From Plantago ovata (lineage: Eukaryota > Streptophyta > Magnoliopsida > Lamiales > Plantaginaceae), in NCBI GenBank assembly GCA_028274465.1, contig JAHHQI010000245.1:1-64000 (forward strand): a stretch of 64,000 nt of DNA, in the 5' to 3' direction. Made by a program: the position numbers and the translations under genes. The notes below the pieces were generated by a model. The model saw only the letters and a list, made by a program, of their open reading frames with translations. It did not search any database and was not told the origin of the DNA. Shown piece by piece: positions 43,132 through 54,040 of this stretch; positions within the stretch are counted from its first letter, which is position 1; each line of letters starts with the position of its first letter.

Positions 43132-44526
43132 TGATGAACGTCATTTTCACCAATTAAATTTGTTTCATAAGCCAAAGAGCACTTATCACTACACAAACTA
43201 GAGTGCAATGGCAAGTTGTCCCCGAGTGTCGTTCTCTCGGGGACCTAACATGGCTTTCTTTGAGGTTTTTGCTAGATAATTCGGTCAACAAGTTCAAATT
43301 TGTTTTTGAGAATCGTTTTAGACAAAAGCAAGAAAGAAAAGAGATTTGTTGTAATCAAGTTTGGAAAACGGTTGGTGGTAGAAATCGAATAAACATGCAT
43401 GGATTACGAATATGCTCACAAGTTCAGTGCGTAAAACCTTCGAATAAGTCTGCTAAGCAACCGTTTAGGTAACTTTCAAGACACACATCATGAAAGATCA
43501 CTATCAATAATTTAGAGGTGCTTGTCACTAACACCATTTATCTAGCATGCTGCAAATCAATAACATACAATTCTATAGCTTTCATTGACCACGAGTATGT
43601 CACATACTCTATTCGAATATATTTTATAGGCAACTATGAATCATATGAAGTAAATTTGCAGCAAGATTGAATCACAATCTCATGTAAGCATAAACATAAT
43701 CCATAACATGCATATTCTACATTCTTCCACCAACACAAAGGGGTTTAGCTACTCATAATCATCAACATAGACATCAAATCTTATGAATTGTTATATGAAT
43801 ACATCAGATCAAACTACTAGACAAGAGATATTGATACAAGTTACCACCAAAGCTGTAACTATTCGGTGGAAATTGAATGAAACCTCTCCGTAGATGAAAA
43901 AGGGATGCAAATCTATGGCCAAATCCTTCAATCCAATGCAAAATTACAAGTAGATCCGAGTTTTCTCTCAAATTGGGGCTTAGAAGCTCTCCCTAAAGTG
44001 TTTGCTAATGTCTGAATCTCCAAAATGTAACTGAAAATCTGTGTAAAGAAGGGAAATCCCGAAATGTAACTGCTGCCAAGCACTTAGCTTGAGATCTGCC
44101 AAGCTAAGCGCTTGGGAGCAGCCAAGCGCTTTGCTTGGCTGCTGTTGCTGGCTACTGGAATCTCAGGCTCTTCACTTTACTGTTCCAGGCGCTTAGCTTG
44201 GTTCCTGGGCAGATTTTTGTCTTGGAAACTCAATCTTTTGCCGACGACCAGCCCTCGGGTGCATTGGACTCGTCCTTCTCAACACTTATTGGGGCTCAAA
44301 CACTCACAATCAATGCCACGGGGGTTGAGGAACTTCAACGGGGCCATTTTCCATCAAAAAGGCTCGTTTTTAGCTCCAAAAAACGTCGTTTCGTACCTAA
44401 GTGCCTGAAAATGCAGAAAACACAAAACGTGACACTATTCTACAAAACTAACAAAAAAACTAGGCAAAAAAATAGCAAAAGAAGGTAAAAAAAGACAAGA
44501 TGAACGCGTAAAAAATACGTTCATCA
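43132..44526 (-). mobile_element. Solo LTR of the LTR-B family in the CACTA transposase gene
   Basis: A 1395-bp sequence from TGATGAACGTC to ACGTTCATCA separates two adjacent TNP2 coding pieces. The flanks AGGAT (43127-43131) and AGGGT (44527-44531) look like a target duplication with one change. No PBS, PPT or second LTR is present, so it is a solo LTR from recombination. It has an AAGCG/CGCTT palindrome array at about 44085-44200. Confidence 0.82.
44085..44203. repeat. Palindrome array in the solo LTR-B
   Basis: Palindromes at about 44086-44100 (CCAAGCACTTAGCTTG), 44098-44115 (GCCAAGCTAAGCGCTTGG) and 44121-44139 (GCCAAGCGCTTTGCTTGGC), with a further copy near 44188 (AGGCGCTTAGCTTGG). They correspond in position to 12631-12775. 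Confidence 0.75.
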
Positions 44527-44913
44527 AGGGTCATAAAATTCATCTGCGTCATCATCATCATCCACATGAATTTGAGTACTCTGTGTACTCGGTTGTGCAC
44601 AACCCCATTTTCTACGTGCTTTCGGCCTAGTGCCCACATCAAAATCTGGCATTGGTGCCTTCTCACCATGACTGGTCCAAATCTCATACTTAGGCACAAA
44701 CCCATTGCGTAGCATGTGGGCAGATACTTCAGTATGATGCATAAATTTCTGGTTCTGACATGTTGCCTTGGTACAAGGGCACCGAATCATCTCATTCCCA
44801 CGGGTGTTTTGTGCCAAGGCAAATGTAATGAAGTATTCAAGACCCTCCTGAAAACTAGGTTGAATCCTCCCATGTACAATTTGATTGTACATCCATGAGC
44901 GATCGAGATTCAT

Positions 44914-45489
44914 CTTCAATTGGATACAACAAACCAATGAATACAAATATATAAATACTTTCATACGTCATACTATATATGCATAACAAACCTATGAATA
45001 ACAAGTTCACCATCAACCAATTACTTCATACTTCATATATATACGTTCAACTATATATATTATGCACAACATACTACTACTTATAATGTACTAACCTAAA
45101 CATGCATACAATTCAATTTCCTAATTTTCCAATTTAATTCCACTATAAATTGATGAAATTAACAAATTGAATTATAACATACTACTTATTATATGTGGAA
45201 TAAGATATTACTCAACAACAATAAACATAATATTACTTAATTGAAGCAATAACACAAAATTCCCAAATCACCAAAAATTAGGGTTCTTGAACAATACCTC
45301 AATTTCGCTTGTAAATTGACCAAAAGAGTCGAAATTGAATGGCCATACGAGCTCCTACGTCAACAAGCTTCGAAAAGAGTCCAAGATTGCTCCATTTGGT
45401 GAAGAAATAATTGAATTTCATATTTTTGGGGGTGAGTTCGCGATACTAACAGAGAAGAGAAGAGAAAGAAATGGGGAAGAAGAAGACTG
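44914..45489. other. 5' untranslated region of the CACTA element
   Basis: AT-rich sequence upstream of the TNP2 start with no supported ORF. It precedes the subterminal repeats. Confidence 0.5.
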
Positions 45490-45863
45490 TTTCGCGTCTG
45501 TATAGGCTTAGCGACGGATAGATTTATCCGTCACTAAATAGCGACCGATAAATCTATCCGTCTCTTCTTGTATTTTCCAGTTAAAAGAATATTATTTTTG
45601 CTATTTCTATTTTCTATTTTTTTTTAAACAGGTCAACATAAAGGCGACGTTTAAATTATTCGTGGCTTGTACATCCACGAATAAATTATTCATCGCTATA
45701 TCTGCCACATATCATTTCGATCCGTGGCTACGCCCCGCGAACTCGGGCCTAAATAGAGACGAACTGAGCGTCCAGGCTAAGTTCGTCTCTATCCGTGGCT
45801 AGTTTAGCCATGGATAGTATCCGTCGCTAAAAGTGGTGGCTATTTCAGGGAATTCTTGTAGTG
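45490..45863. repeat. Right subterminal repeats and terminus of CACTA
   Basis: Inverted GACGGATAGATTTATCCGTC and several ATCCGT(G/C)GCTA copies precede the terminal CACTACAAGAA (minus strand, 45853-45863). Confidence 0.8.
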
Positions 45864-46017
45864 AGGAGCTAAGTGCCATACGGGGCAAAGTGGTACACTG
45901 TATGGGCGGTGGGAGCCACCTCTTGAGCCCGTAGGGGCCACCTCTAGAATCCTGCACGGATGGTTGGTCTCGGGACAGCGCGGAACGAGGACGTTGCACA
46001 ATTTAAGAGGGGGTGAT
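45864..46017 (+). other. Cassandra interior (3' part) with polypurine tract
   Basis: Non-coding sequence between the CACTA end and the Cassandra 3' LTR. It ends AATTTAAGAGGGGGTGAT, a PPT flush with the LTR. Confidence 0.75.
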
Positions 46018-46236
46018 TGTAACGCCCCAGGATTTCAGAGGCTTGAAGGGGTTGAGAACGCTACTCATGTCAACAAGATGCACCTTTCGGGAATCCACCT
46101 AGAAGAACTTCAGAGTTAAGCATGCTTGCTCTGGAGCAATTGTGGGGCCAGTATATCACCCCGAAGAGCTGCTCAGGAGTAACCTCGCCGGCCCGTTTGG
46201 CCGGGTCTCGACTCATTAGTGGGTCGGGTCATTACA
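46018..46236 (+). repeat. Cassandra 3' LTR, internally deleted
   Basis: It has the same ends as 18375-18664 but is only 219 bp. After GGAGCAATT it jumps to GTGGGGCC, removing the C-box half of the 5S-like core; the A-box-like part remains. Confidence 0.85.
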
Positions 46237-46241
46237 AGCAC

Positions 46242-47090
46242 TCCCATCAATCGCAAATTAAGCTCATTCACAATTAGGCCTGGCAATTCTGGCCCGATCC
46301 ACGACTTTGATCCGATCCGAGTCCGGACCAATATCAAAACTGATGGATTCAAAAATGCCTGGTCCATTTGGTCCGGATCGGATTGGACGGAAGTCCAAGG
46401 ATCAAACGGACCGGCACCTGGTCCGACGTACCTCACCTAAATAGTAAATACATCAAAACTCTAAACATGATTCCAAAACAAACAAAGTGACTGAAAAGTA
46501 GGGACGAAGAAACACAGGTTGAAGAATATGAAATAAAAAGTTATGTAGTTTTTTCTCATTTTCCAAAACGCTGCAAACAATTCAACTCCAAACACGATTC
46601 CATGGCCAGACTACCAAATGCAATGGATTTCGTTTCAATTGCTAATGAATTCGAAATTCATATACATGTGGAGTGGATTAGGGTTTCTTCTATTGGGACA
46701 GACTACCAATTTGGGAGACTCTAATGGCAGACACCATGGAAAGGCGAGACCGGTTAGAGAGATAAAGTAACATAGCGAAAGAAGAAGAGTGTATAAATAT
46801 TCTGAAAGTGAAGAGATAAAAAGAAAAATAAATTTGTAGAGAGAGAATGGGGATGAGCGAGAGAGTGTATACTTCAATGGAATCGTCGTTGGAGTACAAC
46901 AATTAATTTTTTTTTACAAAAACCAGCAGTAAGGATTAAAACAAAATACAAAAATTAATAAACTTAGTGATCGCACCCTCAATCCGATCCGGGACCACTC
47001 CAGCCAGCCTTTTAGCGGATCGGCGCTTGATCTGATCCATACCGGTCCGATCCATGAAGGGCCGGTCCTAGTCGCAGTTCTAATTGACCC
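46242..47090. other. Unclassified sequence with GGTCCGGATCGGA-type short repeats at both sides
   Basis: Clusters of GATCCGA/GGTCCGG motifs lie at 46285-46425 and 46980-47070, in roughly inverted arrangement around an AT-rich centre. The outer borders (AATTAGGCCTGGCAATTC and a partial inverse near 47065-47085) hint at a non-autonomous hAT-like element, but I find no matching target duplication. No ORF is supported. Confidence 0.3.
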
Positions 47091-47783
47091 TCAATCCTCA
47101 TTTATACTTAGTGAGCTCTCTTCCCTACCCCTAGATGGCTGGATCATGTGGAATGCATCTTGATCACCAATAATGTTCAGACTCGATTCATCAGCTGAGA
47201 TTCCATTATCTGCTAATCTATTTATGAGGAAAGAAGGATTGGTGAAGAATATAAATTTGCTAGGATTATGATAACGATTTAGGATTGGAAGTTTTATGAA
47301 CATTTTTTTATCTAGCTCCTAATGAATGTGGTCTTCTAATGATCTTATCATCTCAAGGACCATCACATTACGAAAATATCGGCTTTCAACTCCTTGGGAA
47401 TTCTTCAGGGAAGCCTTACACTATACACACCAATGTCTTTCTCTTGTCCAGGGTCCGTAGGTGATAATTAAGGAAGAACAAAAACTTTTGTCTGGAACCA
47501 CACAACTTATCATGTAGTATTGAAAACCATGATTAGAATGATCAATCAAAGAAGAAAAAGAAAGAACAAGAAAAGAAAAGAAGAAGAATGAAAGAGAAGC
47601 AGAGTAGAGCGGGAGCATCAAAACGACCTAAAGCGTAATACGAGTGCGTGAACTGGCAACAGAGCGCATGGAGGGAAATTTGAAACTCAGCAGCACGTGA
47701 CAAAACTGTGCTTCTGATCGGATAGTATCAAATCCAGTACAATTAGGGTTCTTCATGTGCGTCCAAGATCAAATTCTATCTGT
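47091..47783. other. Unclassified AT-rich sequence
   Basis: No supported gene or element end is visible. It contains an A/G-rich tract near 47540-47600. Confidence 0.4.
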
Positions 47784-48067
47784 TTGTTGTTAATTTAGCT
47801 AAATTGTTATAGGGCTTATGTCCTCTGCATCATTACGCATAGATTAGGTTTAATAATTGATGTAATTACAGAGGAATAGGGAAACATTGAGCAGCTATAT
47901 ATGTGGCTGTCTTGTGCTCTGTTTCCTCATCTCATACACTTTATTCCGCCGCTCTCAATACAATTTCTTCTTCTTTTGTTATGGCATCACGAGCCTAGGT
48001 TCTGAATCTTACCTGTTTTTCACTCAAAAGCTTTCGCTAAACTCACTTGCACACTTACTCACTGAAA

Positions 48068-49240
48068 ATGGCGGAGACAGATACCGGCGATGACAAGACG
48101 GTAATTCCAAGCCATGAGGATCCACAAAGCCTCTACTACCTTCATCATTCCGACAATGCAACTTCTGGAGCCATTTTGCCAGTTCTTGATGGCAAGAACT
48201 ATCACAGCTGGCACCGTGCCTTCAGGATGAACCTCACTATAAGAAACAAGATTGTGTTCATTATTGGAACACTTGAGAAACCAAACAATGATGATGCAGA
48301 CTACAAGTCTTGGGTGAAGTGTAACACCTTGATACTGCCTTGGATGGTTCACTCGGTGTCAATAGACATCAAGAACACCATACTGTATGCAGAAACTGCT
48401 GCAGATGCGTGGGATAAGCTACAAGCAAGATATTCTCAACAAAATCAGTTGAGAATATATGATCTTGAGCAAATGATTAATGCTCTCAAACAAGGAAACT
48501 TGTCAGTTGCTGAATACTTCAATAAGCTCACTAACATGTGGGATGAGCTGAGTGACTACCAGCCAATCCCAACATGCACTTGTAAGGCCTGCAAATGTGA
48601 CACTACTAAAAGCTTTGAAGCTATCCAAGAAATCAAAAAGCTATTCAAGTTTCTCATGGGGCTAAATGATAGCTATGATATGGTGAGAGGTCAAATCATT
48701 ATGACCAAACCTCCACAAGTGATGATGATGCTTTTATGTTAGTTACTCAGGAAGAAAAGTAGAAGGACGTGAGGTTTGAGACATTCACTAGAGTTCAAGA
48801 GAACATTGTAATGAATGTTGGTGTACAAAGAAAAGAGAAGAACATGTACTGTCCAACATGCAAGATGACTAATCACACACCAGAAAATTGCTTCAGGATT
48901 ATAGGCTATCCTGAGAAGAGACAAGGCTTTGGTGCTCAGAGAGGAAGGTCCACTGGTATAGGAAGAGGAAGAAGGGGTGGTTATACCCCAAGCTACAATG
49001 GAGGGTACTCAGCCAATGAAGCTCAAGTTCAACAACCTATGCAGCAAAGCTCAAGTCAGAAGGCTCTAACTCTCACTCCCAATCAGATGCAGTAGCTGCA
49101 GAAGTTCTTGGCCTCTACTAGCAGCAACTCAGATGCTGGAGCTGGTCCTTCCAACAGTGGTGACCCACAGAGCAACTTTGTTTCAGGTATATTGTTTGAA
49201 CTTACTACTGAACCTTGGTTGCTTGACTCTGGTGCATCTC
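48068..49240 (+). pseudogene. Copia gag and start of protease, broken
   Basis: The ATG at 48068 begins MAETDTGDDKTVIPSHEDPQ. A copia-type gag domain follows: LDGKNYHSWHRAFRMNL, TAADAWDKLQARYSQQNQ and VAEYFNKLTNMWDELSDY. The frame shifts near 48740; then come a knuckle CPTCKMTNHTPENC and a Gly/Arg-rich linker, with stops at about 48762 and 49093. The protease active site starts at PWLLDSGAS immediately before the Athila-like LTR at 49241. The protein would form copia particles; at least one shift and two stops disable it. Confidence 0.82.
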
Positions 49241-50523
49241 TGATGAACGGGGATTTGTCGGGTCCCGATTCAGCAAATAAATTTGTTATTTAGCCAAAGG
49301 CAATTCACAACTACAACGAAAACCGTAGTGTAGCAGTAGAATCACCTCGAGTGTCGTTCTCTAAGGACTATAACTAGCTTTATCAAATCTAATTTAGAAT
49401 ATAAAAACAGCAGACGGGATAGCAAAGGTTTTTCTAACAGATAATGGAGATTGGTGATAGTATGATCCTTCAAAGCATAACGGGTCAATAATCATACGTA
49501 AATTCCTCGGTCTTGCATGGAGATCTTTGATCAATCGAATGTCCTGTTGCAATTATTAAGCACTACGAAGATAAAGATACTGACAAGTCAATCACTATTG
49601 TCCTATTGTGTTCCGTAATTATTCAACACTACGAAAATATAGATGCGCATAGGTCGACGAGGGTCCAATTGTGTATAATAATTAATACAACATACGAGAA
49701 TTTAAGCTCAGCCTGATCAACGAAATAAAGCAATAACACGGAGTATAATGCGCGATATAGCCATTAGCATGATTATCTTCCCTTCGCTAAGAATTCACAT
49801 ACTACCACCAACGATAAGTTTAGCTACTCATAATAGGCATGCAATCAACAGAAATCATAGAAGAAAACATGTTGAAAGATATAAAAAATAAGTAGAATAA
49901 ACTGTAAGATACAATGTTACCGAAGGTTGTCAATCTCCGAAGAATTGTGATCCTACAAGCTCCAATCTGCTATGAAAAAGTGTCTCCTAAGCTACGAACC
50001 CCCAGAACAGGCTCTGGGAAGTTCCTACCTAAAACTACAGAGAAAGGTGAGAGAATAGGTCTGGAATAGTATGAATTTCGGAGAAAAACTGAGCAACTAT
50101 ATATAGGCTACGAAATAGTGTGGGGCGATTCGCCCCACACACCGGGCAATTCGCCCCACGTCCCGGGCGGTTCGCCCGGGAGAAAATTTCGCGGAATTCC
50201 GCATTTTCGGATTTCTTCCCCTTTTCGGACTCGGTTTCTGTCTTCTAGTGGCCTTCTAACCTCCAGATTCGACCCTTAGACTCCAAATCCTATCCGGAAA
50301 CCTTCAGATACTCCAAATAGGCTTCTGGAACACCAATTCCTTGTCAACTTCAATATAATTGCCCGGAAATCCTCGATTTTCAACCCAAACCTGTAAAATT
50401 AAATCTAAAGGGAAACGTGACACTATTCTAATAAAATGCACTAAAATATAGCTGAATTAACATAGAGGATAGCTAAAATAGGTGAAAAAGACTCAAATGA
50501 AAGTGTAAAATACACATTCATCA
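49241..50523 (-). repeat. 3' LTR of the Athila-like element at 49241-54762
   Basis: The complete 1283-bp LTR starts TGATGAACGGGG and ends ACATTCATCA. It has three GC palindromes (50122-50136, about 50143-50157, 50164-50178) next to TATATATA at 50098-50105. Confidence 0.9.
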
Positions 50524-52116
50524 AACTCCCCAAACCGAACCTTTGCTTGTCCTCAAGCAACTAAGCTAGACTCTAATGCAAAAAACCAATGCAAGACACA
50601 AAATGGAGTCTCATGCCAAATTAAATGAACTAATCTACTGAATCTATCAAAAAACTTATGAACAAAAACCATATAAATCAAAGCATGAATATAGGTTGAA
50701 GAATACCTCGATTGACTTATACACATCCACATAAGCACTTATGTCAAGACAAGATAGTCTCTCGTAACATTCTGTACCTGGACCTAGTCAGTGACGACGT
50801 AATGAAGCATGCTAAGATACAAATGGTTGTCCCGTGCCTATGAAACTGAGGACTTACTGCTATTCCACCATGTTAAGACTTTCCCTCAAAGAGGTCGAAC
50901 CAGTACTGGCTCTCATCAAACGAAGGAGGGTTCCCTATAAAGATAACACTCCCCTATTTTATCCATCTCTCAAGTAAAGTCTTAAGCTATTCACCACTTC
51001 CTGAATGACAGGACGAGGGTGGTCTAGAACAGATGACACTCAAGACAAAAAGATAAAAAATAGAAATTACAACACGATTGCGAACATTACAAGAATTGGA
51101 AAATGAGACACAACACTTGTTTAAAATGCTATTTGACTTTCTTTTTTCGGACCCTTTCTTTGCTTTTTGGGGTCGTTTCTTTTTTTTTTTCTTTTTTTTC
51201 TTTCCAGATTCTTTTTTTCTTTTTTTCTTTTTTTCTGGAATTTTTTTCTTTCTTTTTTCGATTTTTTCCTAGCCAGCAGTAACATAACAAAAGAGAGAAA
51301 ATGACTCACACGACTTCCCCAAACCTATTCGAAAGAATAGGTTGGAGTACAAAATTTACGGAAAAGGAAAAATAAACTCACGATACGGAAATGAAAAACA
51401 AAAAACAAGTCTAGTGATGGCGTAACCCCCTCCCCAAACCTATTCGGAAGAATAGGTTATAAACAAAGGATCACACAACCTCACAGTACCTCCTTCCTAG
51501 ACATTTAGCAATCTCAAAGCATGGTGAAGACTTGTTGCCTCTTAGGTTCATAATTACTCGGGAAAACAACCATAAGATCCTAACATGCATCATCCTATTA
51601 TAAAGGCCTTCGTGAACCGCAGTAGAGAAAACACCACTAAGTGATGTCGAGACTACCAAGCTTAACTAAGTGCAATACATAAATGTGACAAGCCAAGCGA
51701 GAAAAACCTCAAACAAATTCATAGAGATGAAGCATATGATTAATGGCATAGTTAGTTAATCTACCCAATAAAAAAGTTCAAAAAATTCGGCAATAAACTT
51801 CATATAAAACATGCAAGACTGTCCTAGGAAAGCAGTAAACGTGCAAATGCAAAACAAAAAAATTCACGAGTTTATCATAAGCAAGATAAGTATAGAGATA
51901 ACCAGCGATAACCTCCTCCCCAAACCTGAACGTCGTCGCTCGTCCCGAACGTCGAAAGTGGATCCAAGGTGAGAGATAATGCTTGTATAAGTGACCTATA
52001 ATACTCAATCAAACTCGTGAGATTAAATCTAAGCGGTAAAGAAAGCGATAAAATCTCCGGGTTGCCTCCCGGATAGCGCCATTGTTTAAAGTCTTTGACT
52101 CGACTCCTGTCCGCGC
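50524..52116 (-). other. PPT and non-coding tail with hairpin modules
   Basis: Flush with the LTR, the minus strand has GGTTCGGTTTGGGGAGTT (50524-50541), the PPT. Further in are a pyrimidine tract (51135-51270), two perfect AACCTATTC/GAATAGGTT hairpins each followed by TGGGGA on the minus strand, and the TCCGGG/CCCGGA hairpin at 52056-52073. No ORF is supported. Confidence 0.8.
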
Positions 52117-53887
52117 CTAGCTCTCCTTTTTGCGGGTACTAGACTTCCCCTTCACTGATCTCCTCTTCATGCCACGAACCTGTGAATAAGAAAGAACATA
52201 GGCTGCAAGACCACAGTAGTGAGTAGTGTAAGAATTATCAGGCGGATCAGGTGGATCAGATATGGCTTGCAACACATGTTGCTTGCCATCAACTTCAATA
52301 GTGCAAGTTCTTTGGCAGATGTCCATCACGGAGCGTAGCTTAGTCAAGAACGTTCGTCCCAAGAGAATGACATCCCCCGTCCCAGGTGCAGACGCCGGCA
52401 TAACTACAAAATTGGTGTATACAGATGCTTCACCAATCTTGACCAACACATTTTTCACAACGCCTTCGGTCTCACAAAGGATCCATCCGCCAGTTGCACA
52501 ATAGCCCTATGGTCAGATAGTTTTCCAAGGCTACTCTTCTCAAACACATTCAAAGGGAGCACGTTCGAGTAAGATCCCGTGTCTAGTGTGGCACGGACAT
52601 CTTCAAGTTTGCCAATCCCGACCTTAACATCGAAACTTTGAGGGAGTGGCTCAGGATTCTCTTGGTTCTTTCCACTCTCATCAGTACCAAGGTCCTTCTC
52701 TTCTTCCTTGGCTAGTGGAGGCTCTTCATCCTTGTAACACTCGCACTTAGCAACTTGCGTAATGGTGATTTCCACTGGTTGATCTCCCACCAAGTTGATC
52801 GACATGGACCTCTCAGTGCTGCTATGTAACTTCCCTTGCTCTCTACTAGCTCTAGCTTCCAATTGATCCTGACGAGCATTGATCTTTGCCGAATCCTCCT
52901 CGTATCTCTTAAAAAACACTTGGGTGAAATCCACCAATTTCTGTAAATTATCCATGAGAGTTGCTGACTTGGATGTAGATGCTTCGTCCTTAGGAGTAGG
53001 ATTACTACGGTTTCCGAAGTGAACATCTTCTCGTGCTAGATTTGATCTACACATATGAGCCCCATGCCCATAATTCTTGCACACCCTACATACCTCCTTG
53101 GAGAGAGAAGTTCCGATTAGGCCACTTAGAGCTTGCCTCATCTGATTGGCGAAACCTTCGAACCTATCGCCACTCACACCATTCACTTCATGCATTAGGA
53201 TCTCCTGGTTTGGTGGGACCTCAGGTCCACGCCTTCTAACCATTGCTCTTGGATCCTTGGATTGAGATCCTTTAGCAAGCCTTTCGAAACACGCCCACAC
53301 ATCCTCGGCGGTCTCTTCCCAGATAATACCACGACATTGGAAATCCACCACCTATTGACTCTCATATGTGAGTCCATTGTAGAAGTGCTGGACAACATCA
53401 GGAAGCCCAAAACCATGGTGTGGACACTTGTGCATGAGGTCCTTGAACCTCTCGAAATCGGTGTAGATGGTCTCATTATAGTCCTGTTTGAATCCTGTGA
53501 TTTGCGCCTTAAGCGCGGTAGTCAATGTGTGAGGAAAGTATTTCTCCATAAAAGCAGAATACACCTTGTCCAGGTGTCTAGTGATCCGGCTTCCAGAGAG
53601 CCTAACCATGCCTTGGCTTTATCACCAAGCCCCATAGCAAAAACCTTCATCCTTAGCTCATCGTCCGTTATCCCTACTCCGGGCCTTGGAAGATTGTTGA
53701 TAAAATCGTCAATATCATTCATGTATCCCATAACATCTTCCCTAGCCAACCCATAGAACCTCGGGAGTTGCTGGTACATGCAACTTTTGATTTCCAAATC
53801 TCGAGTTGCAGCAGAAAGAACAATAGCTGGACCTCTCATCAGTGCTTTGTTGGGTTGAACCCATGATTTCAAAAGTGGGCGAGCCAT
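52117..53887 (-). pseudogene. Athila-like gag-protease, three lesions
   Basis: Starts at the ATG 53887 and ends STRKKES at 52117, parallel to 38740-36972. Relative to that copy a base is lost near 53570 (frameshift in TW-KV), a CAG-to-TAG stop lies at 53352 (between YESQ and VVDFQC) and a base is lost near 52465. Gag, the knuckle CRVCKNYGHGAHMC and protease RATLDTGSYSNVLPL are otherwise preserved, and the C-terminal GRTFLTKL part is intact here. No RT follows. Confidence 0.86.
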
Positions 53888-54019
53888 CACAAGACCTGAA
53901 TATATGTGACAAGCTAGGAAAGGACTATCAGAGAGAGATTAATAGGAAAACTAAAACTAATAGAATTAGGAATTTAATGCTGAAACTATAAACAAATTAA
54001 ACAGAAAAAAGGGGTATAG

Positions 54020-54037
54020 TCCCCGGCAGCGGCGCCA
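54020..54037 (-). other. tRNA-Asp type primer-binding site
   Basis: The minus strand reads TGGCGCCGCTGCCGGGGA three bases inside the LTR end at 54041. Confidence 0.8.
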
Positions 54038-54040
54038 ATT

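Larger units (their letters stand above)
19805..44913 (-). pseudogene. CACTA TNP2-type transposase gene, split by two insertions
   Basis: Pieces in order from the N-terminus: 44913-44527 begins MNLDRSWMYNQ and holds the transposase-associated zinc region (IRCPCTKATC). After solo LTR-B, 43131-42558 has FFDLLEAAKEPIWPGCPTHT and YDLLGDDK. After copia, 22514-22294 has AWKEFDRVHRSFAKEPRNVQ and LGLCTDGFNPFG, and 22192-21860 has LRATLLWTVSDFPAYSMLSG. A DUF4218-like part lies at 21759-21118 (LDFMHVEKNVFENVFNTI), and a DUF4216-like part near 20480-19805. Stops and frame changes occur between the pieces, some possibly introns. TNP2 is the DDE transposase that excises and reinserts CACTA elements; this copy is inactive. 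Confidence 0.88.
18690..45863 (-). mobile_element. CACTA (En/Spm) DNA transposon, nested host of copia and solo LTR
   Basis: The right end at 45863 reads, on the minus strand, CACTACAAGAATTCCCTGAA, the family-specific terminus. Subterminal repeats of TTAGC(C/G)ACGGAT type occur at both ends (18713-19110 and 45490-45840). A TNP2-type transposase gene runs on the minus strand. On the left the expected CACTACAAGAA is absent; the subterminal repeats start close to the Cassandra PBS, so that end looks deleted. Without the copia and LTR-B insertions the element is about 5.7 kb. Bases after 45863 (AGG) return to Cassandra interior. Confidence 0.88.
18375..46236 (+). mobile_element. Cassandra-type TRIM retrotransposon, expanded by nested insertions
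   Basis: Two short LTRs (18375-18664 and 46018-46236), both starting TGTAACGCCCCAGG and ending in TTACA, flank a PBS of initiator-tRNA-Met type and a PPT (AAGAGGGGGTGAT). The target-site duplication AGCAC is present at 18370-18374 and 46237-46241. The LTRs carry 5S rRNA-like sequence, the hallmark of Cassandra. A CACTA transposon about 27 kb long (with its own insertions) sits in the short non-coding interior. Cassandra elements encode no protein and depend on other elements. Confidence 0.88.
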
